DNA of 64,000 bases from Clostridium thermopalmarium DSM 5974 (GTDB lineage Bacteria > Bacillota > Clostridia > Clostridiales > Clostridiaceae), in assembly GCF_002995795.1 (NCBI RefSeq), contig NZ_PVXN01000058.1, forward strand, positions 1-64,000. Direction: 5' to 3'. Positions 41,182-50,518 of the stretch are shown here, in pieces. The number at the start of each line of letters is the position of its first letter. Position 1 is the stretch's first letter. The position numbers and the translations under genes were made by a program. Under the pieces are notes generated by a model. It did not search any database. It was given only the letters and a program-made list of their open reading frames with translations, and was not told where the DNA came from.

Positions 41182-43242
41182 ATGAATAACTTAGCTCCTA
41201 GACAACAATTTATATTAAGTAAAATATTAAATGAAGGTCCTTTAAATATAAAGGACCTTCATAAACAACTTAATATAAGCGATAGAACTATTCTAAGAGA
41301 AATAGCTTCTATTAATAAGGTATTAAAAAGGCATAGTGTACACATATTTAGCGATGAAAACATGAATCTAACCATATCAGGAAATAGGGAAAGTATTGAG
41401 GAAATTAAAATATCCTTAGAATCTGTCCCTATACAATGGTTATTTAGTAAGGAACAAAGGCAAATAATAATTGCTTGTGAATTAATAATGTCTAAAGAAG
41501 CATTAAAAGCTTCATATTTTAGCCATAAATTTAATGTGGTTATGGGAAGCATAAGTTTAGATTTAGACAGTATTGAAAAATGGTTGACTACTAAAAATCT
41601 ATGTCTCATTAGAAAAAGAGCATATGGTGTAATCATTAAAGGTTCAGAATGGAATAAAAGAAATGCCCTAGTAGATTTAATTTTTGAGTTTAAACCATTT
41701 GAAGAATTATTGGAATTTTTATATGATAAGAAAATTGATCAAACAGTTGCTGCTTTTTTTAATATAGTTTTTGGAGTGGAAGAAATTACTCTAGTAAAAA
41801 GTATATTGAAAGAAGTTAGTAATAATTTATTTCAATTAAATGATATAAAATATTTTAAACTATTTATTCATATTTTATTAGCTATAAAGAAAACTGAGAA
41901 TGGAGACAATATTGTTTTACCAGAAAAAATTAAAAATGAAGTCATGGTTTTAGAAGAATATAAACAAATTCAATATCTTAATGAGGTATTGATTAAAAAT
42001 CAAATAAATTTACCGAATGATGAGTTGGTTTATTTATGGCTAAATTTGACTGATTATAAGTATTTTTCTGGTAAAGAGAGAACAAGTCACATAGAATTAG
42101 ATATCAATTATGATGATATAGCTAAAGAACTTATAGAAGAAGTATCAAATAAGATCAATATAAATATTGCAGCAGATCATGAATTGATAAGAGGATTGTC
42201 TCAGCATTTTAGACAGACAATTCATATGTTAAGTTTGGGATTAAAGGTTGTAAATCCTTTGATTAGTGAAATAAGAAATCATTATCCAGAGTTGTTTAAA
42301 ATTATTAATAATGCATGTAAATTAATTTTCTCAAGGTACAATCTAAAGATTCCACCAGAAGAAGTTGGATATATAACTATGCACATAGATGTTGCTATTC
42401 AAAGACATCAAGCAATTTTGAGAAAATTAAATGTGTTAATTGTATGTCCAGGGGGAGTAGGAACATCAAGAATATTATCTAATAAAGTAAAAGCTATTTT
42501 CCCTGATATAGGAAATGTTTCTATAGGATCATTGCACGACATCAGTTCTAATATAGATTGTGAAAAATATGATTTAATATTATCAACTGTACCTATTAAT
42601 CAAGAGGATAGGTTTCATAATGTACTAGAGGTATCACCATTTATGAGTAAGGATGATATAGAAAAGGTAAATAATTTTATTTTTAATTTTAAAACCAATA
42701 CCAAAAATGTATTTATAGATGAATCATCTATAATTGATTCTCAAGGTATTGAAAATACGGAATATGAAATAGTAGATGATATGCTGAAAAACTTTCGATT
42801 AAAGAAAACAAAAGCTAGTTCAATTGAAGAGCTAATAAATTTTATTGTAGATGATATTGGTGAAGCTAAATTAACCAGTAATAAGGATATAATTAAAAAA
42901 CTTATACTTAAAAGAGAGGAAAAAGGGAATGTAGTAATACCAGGAACTGGTGTAGCATTATTACACACTAGAAGCGATGAAATGGTTATTCCTTTTATAG
43001 GAGTATATAGAATAGATGAACCTCTGTGCATGGGAAGTATAGGATTTACAACAGAAGACGTAGATACTTTCCTTGTAATGATAGCACGAGAGAATGAAAG
43101 TAATTATATACTAAAAGTTTTAGGAAAAGTAAGTATTTCCTTAATTGAAAAAAAGGATTTTATAAATTTATTAAAGCTTAGTAATATCGCAGATATTAGA
43201 AATTATCTAATTGAAACCGTAAATAACAAGGAGGAATATTAA
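41182..43242 (+). CDS. mtlR: Mannitol operon transcriptional activator MtlR
   Basis: 686 aa. Domains in order: helix-turn-helix (about 10-60, NIKDLHKQLNISDRTILREI), two PTS regulation domains (about 190-400, histidines in RGLSQHFRQT and MHIDVAIQRH), a IIB-like domain (LIVCPGGVGTSRIL), and a IIA-like domain near the end (IPGTGVALLHTRSDE). PTS phosphorylation of these sites tells the protein whether mannitol is being transported. It lies within the operon, between mtlA and mtlF. Confidence 0.93.
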   Translation: MNNLAPRQQFILSKILNEGPLNIKDLHKQLNISDRTILREIASINKVLKRHSVHIFSDENMNLTISGNRESIEEIKISLESVPIQWLFSKEQRQIIIACELIMSKEALKASYFSHKFNVVMGSISLDLDSIEKWLTTKNLCLIRKRAYGVIIKGSEWNKRNALVDLIFEFKPFEELLEFLYDKKIDQTVAAFFNIVFGVEEITLVKSILKEVSNNLFQLNDIKYFKLFIHILLAIKKTENGDNIVLPEKIKNEVMVLEEYKQIQYLNEVLIKNQINLPNDELVYLWLNLTDYKYFSGKERTSHIELDINYDDIAKELIEEVSNKININIAADHELIRGLSQHFRQTIHMLSLGLKVVNPLISEIRNHYPELFKIINNACKLIFSRYNLKIPPEEVGYITMHIDVAIQRHQAILRKLNVLIVCPGGVGTSRILSNKVKAIFPDIGNVSIGSLHDISSNIDCEKYDLILSTVPINQEDRFHNVLEVSPFMSKDDIEKVNNFIFNFKTNTKNVFIDESSIIDSQGIENTEYEIVDDMLKNFRLKKTKASSIEELINFIVDDIGEAKLTSNKDIIKKLILKREEKGNVVIPGTGVALLHTRSDEMVIPFIGVYRIDEPLCMGSIGFTTEDVDTFLVMIARENESNYILKVLGKVSISLIEKKDFINLLKLSNIADIRNYLIETVNNKEEY

Positions 43243-43683
43243 ATGGCTACAGAAATTTTAACTAAAGAAAACATTGTATTAAATCTTGCATCAGAATCTA
43301 AGAATGATGCTATAGAAAGAGCAGGTAAGCTTTTAGTTTCTAGAGGATATGTTAAAGAAAATTATATAGAAGGTATGAAGGCCAGAGAATTTGAGGTTTC
43401 TACTTTTATGGGTAATGGAGTTGCCATTCCACATGGAACTAATAATCATAAAGCAGAAATAATAAAGTCAGGGATAGTTATTCTTCAATACCCAAATGGC
43501 GTTGATTATGGTGATGGAAATACTGCTTATATAGTAATAGGCATAGCTGGAAAAGGCGATGACCATATGGAGATATTATCTAAAATAGCTTTAACAATTT
43601 CTGATGAAAACAACGTTGAAAAGCTTAAGAATGCAAAAACTCCAGAGGAAGTAATAACAATTATAGAAGAAGGTGCAATGTAA
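43243..43683 (+). CDS. mtlF: PTS mannitol subunit IIA
   Basis: 146 aa. The phosphorylated histidine is in [14 protein letters not shown]. It carries phosphate from HPr to the IIB domain of MtlA. It starts at the base after the mtlR stop codon with AAGGAGG upstream, so the two are translated together. Confidence 0.95.
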   Translation: MATEILTKENIVLNLASESKNDAIERAGKLLVSRGYVKENYIEGMKAREFEVSTFMGNGVAIPHGTNNHKAEIIKSGIVILQYPNGVDYGDGNTAYIVIGIAGKGDDHMEILSKIALTISDENNVEKLKNAKTPEEVITIIEEGAM

Positions 43684-43684
43684 T

Positions 43685-44839
43685 ATGAAGGCTATACATT
43701 TTGGAGCAGGAAATATAGGAAGGGGATTCATTGGATATCTTTTATCAAAATCAGGATATGAAATTACTTTTGTAGATATCTCAGATTCTTTAGTAGATGC
43801 TATAAATAAATATAAGGAATACACTGTTATAACCTTAAGTACTTTAGAATCTAAAGAAAAGATAGAGGGTGTAAGTGCTGTACACTTAAACAATAAAGAA
43901 GAATTGCAAAAGATAATTATGGATGCAGATCTAATAACTACTTCCATAGGAGCTAATAATTTAAAAAGTACTGGTACTTTACTAAGAGAGCTTTTAGAGA
44001 AAAAGATAGAGAATAATACAAAAGAACTTGATATAATTGCATGCGAAAATGCATTATTTGCTACAGATATGCTTAAAGAGTCAATATTAGAAGGGGCTAG
44101 TGAAAAATTAAAAGCTTATCTAAAGGAGAAAGTAGGATTCCCAAATAGTGCAGTAGATAGAATAGTTCCTAATGTAAATGTTGAAAAAGAGTTACCAATA
44201 GATGTTGCGGTTGAAGATTTTTATGAATGGGATATTGAGAAATATAAAGTGAAAGTTAATGATAATATACAAGGTGCAGAATATGTTAATAATTTAGGAC
44301 CATATCTTGAAAGAAAATTATTTTTACTTAATGGTGCTCACGCAACAACTGCTTATTTAGGCTATCTTAAAGGATATACATTTATACATGAAGCTATAAA
44401 AGATGAGTTTATTAGAAAAGTTGTTTTAGGATTTCACTCTGAAGCATCAAAGGCTTTAAGCGAGAAGCATAAAATAGATCTAGATTCTCTAAAGGCTTAT
44501 GCGAAAAAAATAATAGGAAGATTTGAAAATACTTATTTACAGGATGAGGTTTATCGTGTAGGGCGTGACCCTGTCAGAAAACTATCTAACAATGATAGAT
44601 TAGTAACTCCATTTAAGCTTTGTCATGAGTTAAATCTAGAATGTGAAAATATTGCAGTTGGTATAGCAGCAGGATACCTATTCAATTATAATGAGGATAA
44701 TAAATCACAAGAGGTACAAAATGATATAAAGATTAATGGACTTAGAAATACAATTGCTAAAATATCTGGATTATCAGAAGATAGTAACTTAACTGATATG
44801 ATTGTAAAAAAATATGAAGAATTAAAAAATATGTTTTAA
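43685..44839 (+). CDS. mtlD: Mannitol-1-phosphate 5-dehydrogenase
   Basis: 384 aa from the ATG at 43685, 2 bp after the mtlF stop, with AAGGTG upstream; the in-frame GTG at 43673 lies within mtlF. It oxidises mannitol-1-phosphate to fructose-6-phosphate with NAD. The Rossmann motif is [13 protein letters not shown], and the catalytic lysine/histidine region is [16 protein letters not shown]. Fructose-6-phosphate is also the substrate of GlmS, encoded next. Confidence 0.96.
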   Translation: MKAIHFGAGNIGRGFIGYLLSKSGYEITFVDISDSLVDAINKYKEYTVITLSTLESKEKIEGVSAVHLNNKEELQKIIMDADLITTSIGANNLKSTGTLLRELLEKKIENNTKELDIIACENALFATDMLKESILEGASEKLKAYLKEKVGFPNSAVDRIVPNVNVEKELPIDVAVEDFYEWDIEKYKVKVNDNIQGAEYVNNLGPYLERKLFLLNGAHATTAYLGYLKGYTFIHEAIKDEFIRKVVLGFHSEASKALSEKHKIDLDSLKAYAKKIIGRFENTYLQDEVYRVGRDPVRKLSNNDRLVTPFKLCHELNLECENIAVGIAAGYLFNYNEDNKSQEVQNDIKINGLRNTIAKISGLSEDSNLTDMIVKKYEELKNMF

Positions 44840-44852
44840 TAATGAATTATAT

Positions 44853-44886
44853 GGGGAGTAGTTAAAATAACTTCTCCTCAATTTTT
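44853..44886 (+). terminator. Terminator of the mannitol operon
   Basis: GGGGAGTAGTTA and TAACTTCTCC with an AAA loop are followed by TCAATTTTTG, about 15 bp after mtlD. Confidence 0.85.
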
Positions 44887-44967
44887 GTAAAAGTTAAACT
44901 TACATTAAAAATGTGAAAAAAATTTGAAAGTTCATATATAATAAATAGTATTAGTATCACAAATAAA

Positions 44968-44996
44968 TTGACATATAATATAATATAAAATATAAT
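44968..44996 (+). promoter_or_regulatory. Consensus sigma-A promoter of glmS
   Basis: TTGACA (44968-44973) and TATAAT (44991-44996) are 17 bp apart, a perfect match. Transcription should begin near 45003, about 58 nt before the ribozyme cleavage site. Confidence 0.9.
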
Positions 44997-45051
44997 GTAT
45001 TGGAAGCTTGTAGATTGTAATTATTTAATAAGAAAGGAGGAAAGAAGTAAT

Positions 45052-45250
45052 TAATTTAAAGCGCTAGAGGTTAAGAATATTTGATTAGTTCAGTAAGTTT
45101 GAAGAACTAGATCAAGGGAATTAGATTTCCACTTAACCTGACGAGGATGGGGAGTATCGAAGATTTCAGCGGGTGCCCCACGGTATAAATACTACCGTTA
45201 AAGACTAGCAAAACTGGAAAGCGATTTTCAGCACAAATCTAGTCGGGTAT
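45052..45250 (+). ncRNA. glmS ribozyme-riboswitch
   Basis: The sequence AAAGCGCTAGAGG at 45058 holds the family cleavage site, between A45060 and G45061. The conserved core GACGAGGATGGGGAGTATCG and the GCGGGTGCCCCACGG pairing partner follow, with P4 (CGGTAT / ATACTACCG) behind. This RNA cuts itself when it binds glucosamine-6-phosphate, and the cleaved mRNA is then degraded. It lies directly upstream of glmS, the enzyme that makes the ligand. Confidence 0.95.
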
Positions 45251-45326
45251 TTAGATACAAGCTTCCTTTTAAAATACTTGTAATAAAATCACAGTAAATA
45301 TTAATAATATTGAGAGGAAGATAATT

Positions 45327-47153
45327 ATGTGTGGAATAGTAGGATATTTAGGACCAAAGAAAGTAGCACCTATATTAATTGAAGGACTAAGCAAGCTTGA
45401 ATATAGAGGATATGATTCAGCAGGTATTGCAGTTATTGAGGAAGGAAGTATTGCTGTTCAAAAGTGTAAAGGAAGATTAGTAAATTTAGAAGAAAAGCTT
45501 AATAACTATGAACTAAGTGGAACTATAGGAATTGGACATACTAGATGGGCAACTCATGGAGAACCATCTGATACTAATTCACATCCACATGTTAATGAGG
45601 ATGAAACTATAGCAGTAGTTCATAATGGAATTATAGAAAACTATCTTGTACTAAAAGAATGGCTATTATCAGAGGGATATAAATTCAAATCAGAAACTGA
45701 TACAGAAGTTATTCCTCATCTTGTAGATTACTACTATGAAGGAGATTTACTAGATGCAGTAATGAAAGCTGCTAAGAAGTTAGAAGGAAGTTATGCTATA
45801 GGAGTAATTTGCAAAGATGAGCCAGATAAATTAGTAGCAGTAAGAAAAGATAGTCCACTAATAGTTGGAGTAGGTAAAGATGAAAGCTTTATAGCTTCAG
45901 ACATTCCAGCTATATTAAACCATACTAGAGATATATATCTTCTTGAAGATAATGAATTTGTGCTAATCGATAAAACTGGAGTTAAGATATATAATTCTAA
46001 TAAAGAAGAAATTAAGAGAGATATATATCATGTAACATGGGATGCTAATGCAGCTGAAAAAGGTGGATATGACCACTTTATGTTAAAGGAAATTCATGAA
46101 CAGCCAAAGGCTATTAAAGATACATTAACTTCAAGAATAATGATTGGAGAAAAAGTTAGACTGGATAATATTAAATTAACTAAAGAGGATCTTGAGAACA
46201 TAGATAAAGTTTATATTGTTGCTTGCGGAACAGCTTATCATGCTGGAGTTGTAGGAAAAGCCGTTTTAGAAAAATTAGTAAAAATACCAGTAGAAGTAGA
46301 TGTAGCATCAGAATTTAGGTATAGAGAGCCATTATTAAATGAAAGAACTCTTATGATTGTATTAAGTCAATCAGGAGAAACAGCAGACACACTTGCTGCT
46401 TTAAGACTTGCTAAAAATAATAATGCAAGAGTAATTGCAATAACAAACGTTGTAGGAAGCTCTATAGCAAGAGAAGCAGACGATGTACTTTATACTTGGG
46501 CTGGACCAGAAATTGCAGTTGCATCAACAAAAGCATATGTAACACAGCTTATTACTATTTATATTGTAGCGCTATATTTTGCTGAACTTAAAAATAGTAT
46601 TAAGTCAAATGAAATAGAAAAGATAAAGTTAGAATTATTAAATCTATCAGAAAAAGTTGCTGAGATTCTTGATGATGAAGAGAAGATTAAGAAGATAGCT
46701 TATGAAATAAAAGATAATGAGGATATGTACTATTTAGGTAGAGGCCTTGATTATCTAGTAGCTATGGAAGGATCATTAAAAACAAAAGAAATTTCATACA
46801 TTCATTCAGAAGCATATGCAGCTGGAGAACTTAAACATGGTACTATTGCATTAATTGAAGAAGGAACGCCAGTAATTGCATTAGCTACTCAGGAACATTT
46901 ATTTGAAAAGACTTTAAGTAATGTTAAAGAAGTTACAACAAGAGGTGCAAAAGTTTTAGGAATAGCTATGGAAGGTCATGATTACATTGAAAAGATAGTT
47001 GATGATGTAATATATATACCAAGAGTTATCCCTATACTAGCACCAGTATTAGCTGTTGTACCACTTCAATTATTATCATACTATATAGCTAAAGGTAGAG
47101 GCTGTGACATAGATAAGCCAAGAAACTTAGCTAAGGCAGTTACTGTTGAATAG
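45327..47153 (+). CDS. glmS: Glutamine-fructose-6-phosphate aminotransferase
   Basis: 608 aa. The N-terminal glutaminase starts with the catalytic Cys2 (MCGIVGYLG). The C-terminal half has two SIS isomerase domains, and the protein ends RGCDIDKPRNLAKAVTVE, the peptide whose codons are the usual TnsD binding site. GlmS makes glucosamine-6-phosphate for the cell wall. A Tn7-like element is inserted just after the stop codon, so the native terminator has been displaced. Confidence 0.98.
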   Translation: MCGIVGYLGPKKVAPILIEGLSKLEYRGYDSAGIAVIEEGSIAVQKCKGRLVNLEEKLNNYELSGTIGIGHTRWATHGEPSDTNSHPHVNEDETIAVVHNGIIENYLVLKEWLLSEGYKFKSETDTEVIPHLVDYYYEGDLLDAVMKAAKKLEGSYAIGVICKDEPDKLVAVRKDSPLIVGVGKDESFIASDIPAILNHTRDIYLLEDNEFVLIDKTGVKIYNSNKEEIKRDIYHVTWDANAAEKGGYDHFMLKEIHEQPKAIKDTLTSRIMIGEKVRLDNIKLTKEDLENIDKVYIVACGTAYHAGVVGKAVLEKLVKIPVEVDVASEFRYREPLLNERTLMIVLSQSGETADTLAALRLAKNNNARVIAITNVVGSSIAREADDVLYTWAGPEIAVASTKAYVTQLITIYIVALYFAELKNSIKSNEIEKIKLELLNLSEKVAEILDDEEKIKKIAYEIKDNEDMYYLGRGLDYLVAMEGSLKTKEISYIHSEAYAAGELKHGTIALIEEGTPVIALATQEHLFEKTLSNVKEVTTRGAKVLGIAMEGHDYIEKIVDDVIYIPRVIPILAPVLAVVPLQLLSYYIAKGRGCDIDKPRNLAKAVTVE

Positions 47154-47188
47154 TAGATATAGAATATAATTGAATTGTTTGTAGTTTT

Positions 47189-47270
47189 AAAATAAAGTTG
47201 TTTACTAAAAAAATAAAGTTGTTTACTATGAAAATAAAGTCGTTTACTAAAGAAAAATAAAGTTGTTAAC
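47189..47270 (+). repeat. Four TnsB-type direct repeats at the glmS-proximal end
   Basis: The unit AAATAAAGTTGTTTAC occurs at 47190-47205, 47211-47226, 47232-47247 (one change, AGTCG) and 47255-47270 (TTAAC end). Spacing is 21, 21 and 23 bp. Tn7's right end also has four closely spaced 22-bp TnsB sites and is also the end next to glmS, so the organisation matches. Confidence 0.88.
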
Positions 47271-47403
47271 ACGCATAAAAAAGGGAAGTTGTGGATATAA
47301 TACCAATGTATATTTATACAGTAGTTGGAGTGGGAAAATGAATAAGATTATAAAAATGTTTCTGCAACAACTAAATATGTTTTTTAATTTAGAGATTGTC
47401 TCA

Positions 47404-47440
47404 AAATGGTCTGATAGAAATATCAGGCCATTTTTTTATG
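47404..47440 (+). terminator. Terminator inside the transposon end
   Basis: AATGGTCTGATA and TATCAGGCCATT with a GAAA loop are followed by seven T. It lies between the terminal repeats and tnsA. It could end glmS transcripts and shield the transposase genes from read-through. Confidence 0.8.
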
Positions 47441-47541
47441 AAATATTTTACTGTATCGTAGTAAGTTTACTATGTCATACAAAATATTAAATAAAAAACA
47501 AAATTTGATCTAATATTCATTATGGAAAGGTTAAGAGAATA

Positions 47542-48354
47542 ATGTCAAGAAAGAAGAAAGTTTCTATGAGAGAACAAATGGAAAAGAAAATAAAAAAGGG
47601 AGCAGGACTTGGAACGTTGAAGATGTATGTACCATTTATAAAAACACAGGATGTATCTTCAAGGGGGAGGTCCACAAGGATAAAAAGCTGGAAGACAGGA
47701 AGAGTACATCATTTCCTATCCGACCTTGAGAGGGACTACTTTCTATTGTTAGAGTGGGAAGACCAAGTGTTAGATATTAGAGAGCAGTTTCCACTTCTTC
47801 CGATAGAAATGACAATTAATATTGCAGACTTAATTGGAGTTAGACATCCTACTGATCCTAAAACAAAAGAGCCTGTAGTTATGACAACAGATTTCTTGAT
47901 TACATTAAAGCAGCATAATAAAGTTTTTGATATTGCAAGAGCCTTAAAATATACCAATGAATTAGATAAATATAGAACAATCGAAAAGTTTGAAATAGAG
48001 AGGAGATTTTGGACTTACAAAGGGATTAACTGGGGTATAGTTACTGAAATGGAGATAAATGCAACTATGGCAGATAATATTAGAGAACTACATCAAAGTT
48101 ACTGGTTATGTGATGATCCATCTTTTAATCAAAAGGATGTAGATGTTTTTTACGAGTTTTTTATCCAAATGGCTAAAACTTATCCTGAACTTCCTGTCAT
48201 TTATCTGACAAAAGAGTTTGATAGGAAAACGGGTTGTTTATATGGAACGGGAATTCAAATACTTAAATATTTGCTGGCACACAAAATTATTAAAACAGAT
48301 ATGACCAGAAAAATATCTTACAGAGAGAGAAAATTAGGAGACTTTTCTTCCTAA
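47542..48354 (+). CDS. tnsA: TnsA endonuclease of a Tn7-like transposon
   Basis: 270 aa, the usual TnsA length. TnsA cuts the 5' strands at the transposon ends, which together with TnsB gives cut-and-paste movement. The catalytic set of the restriction-enzyme-like fold is present as Glu63 (SDLERDY), Asp117 (TTDFLI) and Lys136 (RALKYTN), close to E63, D114 and K132 of Tn7. The C-terminal half has the winged-helix region after FEIERRFWTYKGINWG. It is the first gene of the tns operon. Confidence 0.95.
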   Translation: MSRKKKVSMREQMEKKIKKGAGLGTLKMYVPFIKTQDVSSRGRSTRIKSWKTGRVHHFLSDLERDYFLLLEWEDQVLDIREQFPLLPIEMTINIADLIGVRHPTDPKTKEPVVMTTDFLITLKQHNKVFDIARALKYTNELDKYRTIEKFEIERRFWTYKGINWGIVTEMEINATMADNIRELHQSYWLCDDPSFNQKDVDVFYEFFIQMAKTYPELPVIYLTKEFDRKTGCLYGTGIQILKYLLAHKIIKTDMTRKISYRERKLGDFSS

Positions 48355-48379
48355 ATGTATATTAGGGTGGTGTAAGAAT

Positions 48380-50518
48380 ATGGATAAATTCTATGTGAAC
48401 GACTTATTTCAGGTAGTAGATAATGAGAATATTGAAGATGGAGCTATTAAAAGAATTTTATGGATAGAAGAAGATTATACCTATTGCTTTATCATAGATA
48501 TTTCATCTCCGAAGGCTTTACCTGAAATAGTGCATATTAACGATCTACACACTAAATTGGAGAATAGCAAAATAATAAGGGTGAATAGTGATCCATATTT
48601 CAAAAATGTTGATAAGGAAAATAACAGTGAAGGATATAAAGCAAGGATAGGTAAGGCAATCAAAGTCATAAATTTAATTGCAAGAGAAGATAATGAACCA
48701 GATATATACAATGAGAGCACAAGAGGTAATCTTGTGAAAAAAGCTATTAAACAACTTAATATTTCTAAACCTTCTATATACAAATACTTAAGAAGATACT
48801 GGCAAGGTGGCAAGAGAGATACCGCACTATTGCCACATTATGATGTATGTGGCCTTAAAGGTAAAGAAAAAAGGATAACAGGTGCTAAAAGAGGAAGACC
48901 TAATAAAAATGAGCAAATTCAAGGAATTAACATAGATAAAAATATAGAAACAATTTTTAAAAGCTCTATTAAAAAATGGTATAACAACCCCAAACAAATA
49001 AAGTTATCTAAAGTCTATCAGCTAATGCTGGAGAAGTATTTCAGCGTGAATGGTAATTTGTTTCCTGAAGGAAAATATCCTACTATGGGACAGTTTTATT
49101 ATTGGTATCATAAGTTGAAGGATGAAGTTAATGAAAAGAAAAGGCGCTTTAGTGATAAATATTACAATCTCAATAATAGACCTTTACTTTCTAATACAAA
49201 TTCAGAAGTTTTTGGCCCAGGTTCAAGATTTGAGATTGATGCTTCTTACAGTAAAGTCTATTTGGTAAGTCGACTCGATAGAAATCAAGTAATCGGAAAA
49301 GCAGTGGTTTATTTGATAGTTGATGTTTTTAGTAGAATGATTACAGGCCTATACGTAGGATTTGAGAATCCTTCATGGACCGCAGCATCTATGGCTTTGG
49401 CAAATATGGTAGAAGATAAAGTAGCATTTTGCAAAAGATATGGAATTGATATTACCGAAGACCAGTGGCCGTGCAAATATGTGCCTTCGATAATTCTGGC
49501 AGACAAGGGTGAATTTAAATGGCATATGCCTGAAAGTTTAGCAGAAAACCTAAATATAACAATAGAAAATACTGCTTCGAGTAGGCCTGATATGAAACCG
49601 AATGTTGAAAGGGGATTTGGAATTATACGTTCACACTTTGAATTCTTACTGGATGGGGTAGTTACTAAAAAAATCAGGGAAAGAGGCGAAAAAGACCATA
49701 GAACAGAAGCAATAATTGATATTTACCAATTTACACAAATTGTTATTAACATAGTTCTCTACATGAATAACCATAGGTGGATAGATTCATATAACCTAAC
49801 TAAAGAAATGATAGAAGATGGGGTAAGACCAATTCCAATAGAGTTATGGAACTATGGTATTGAGAATTGTTCTGGAAAACTTATGAGTGTGCAAGAAGAT
49901 ATTTTTAAATTTAATTTACTTTCTAAAGAGACAGTTACAATATGCAGAGAAGGGGTTAGGTTCATAGGGCTATATTACTATTTTGAAAACCAGAAATATA
50001 ATGACCTAATTTTAAAGGCTGGTGTAAGCGGAAGTAAAAAAATTGAAATTCGGTATGACAAGAGAGATATATCATATATTTATATCTATGATCACGAAAC
50101 AAGGACTATTGAAAGAGCGGCTTTATTGGGTAAAAGCAAACAATATGAGGGTATGTCCTATGATGAAGTAAAAGAGGTAATGAGCAATTACCGTCTGCAA
50201 AAAAGTAAATATGAACATGAGCAAATCCAAGCAAATATATATTTGAACCGACAAATTCAGAATATCATGGGAAAGGCAAAGGATATGTCAGGACGGACTG
50301 TGGAAAAGCATAATAAAAGATTAAAAGTAAGTGATATGAAAGAGCATAGGAAAGAAGAAAAAGAGAGAGTAAGGAAAGAAGAAAAGTTTGTATTCTTAAA
50401 CCAAGAAAATGAAAATATACAAAACATTGAAAAACCTAAAACTGACGTTATTGCAGAATATTATTCTAATGACAACATAGGGGAAATTTTAAAAGAAATA
50501 ATGGAGGAAAAAGAATGA
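48380..50518 (+). CDS. tnsB: TnsB transposase of a Tn7-like transposon
   Basis: 712 aa, DDE (rve) recombinase that cuts and joins the 3' ends. The catalytic residues are Asp287 (FEIDAS), Asp375 (LADKGEF) and Glu410 (NVERGFG); the D-E spacing of 35 is standard. The N-terminal half carries helix-turn-helix DNA-binding regions that should read the repeats at 47189-47270. The charged C-terminal tail is where TnsB usually contacts TnsC. It overlaps tnsC by 4 bp. Confidence 0.95.
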   Translation: MDKFYVNDLFQVVDNENIEDGAIKRILWIEEDYTYCFIIDISSPKALPEIVHINDLHTKLENSKIIRVNSDPYFKNVDKENNSEGYKARIGKAIKVINLIAREDNEPDIYNESTRGNLVKKAIKQLNISKPSIYKYLRRYWQGGKRDTALLPHYDVCGLKGKEKRITGAKRGRPNKNEQIQGINIDKNIETIFKSSIKKWYNNPKQIKLSKVYQLMLEKYFSVNGNLFPEGKYPTMGQFYYWYHKLKDEVNEKKRRFSDKYYNLNNRPLLSNTNSEVFGPGSRFEIDASYSKVYLVSRLDRNQVIGKAVVYLIVDVFSRMITGLYVGFENPSWTAASMALANMVEDKVAFCKRYGIDITEDQWPCKYVPSIILADKGEFKWHMPESLAENLNITIENTASSRPDMKPNVERGFGIIRSHFEFLLDGVVTKKIRERGEKDHRTEAIIDIYQFTQIVINIVLYMNNHRWIDSYNLTKEMIEDGVRPIPIELWNYGIENCSGKLMSVQEDIFKFNLLSKETVTICREGVRFIGLYYYFENQKYNDLILKAGVSGSKKIEIRYDKRDISYIYIYDHETRTIERAALLGKSKQYEGMSYDEVKEVMSNYRLQKSKYEHEQIQANIYLNRQIQNIMGKAKDMSGRTVEKHNKRLKVSDMKEHRKEEKERVRKEEKFVFLNQENENIQNIEKPKTDVIAEYYSNDNIGEILKEIMEEKE

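Noticed and set aside
47263-47490. A 75-codon ORF between the transposon end and tnsA
   Set aside because: It runs through the terminal repeat zone and the terminator hairpin at 47404, has no ribosome binding site and no recognisable sequence. It is most likely spurious.
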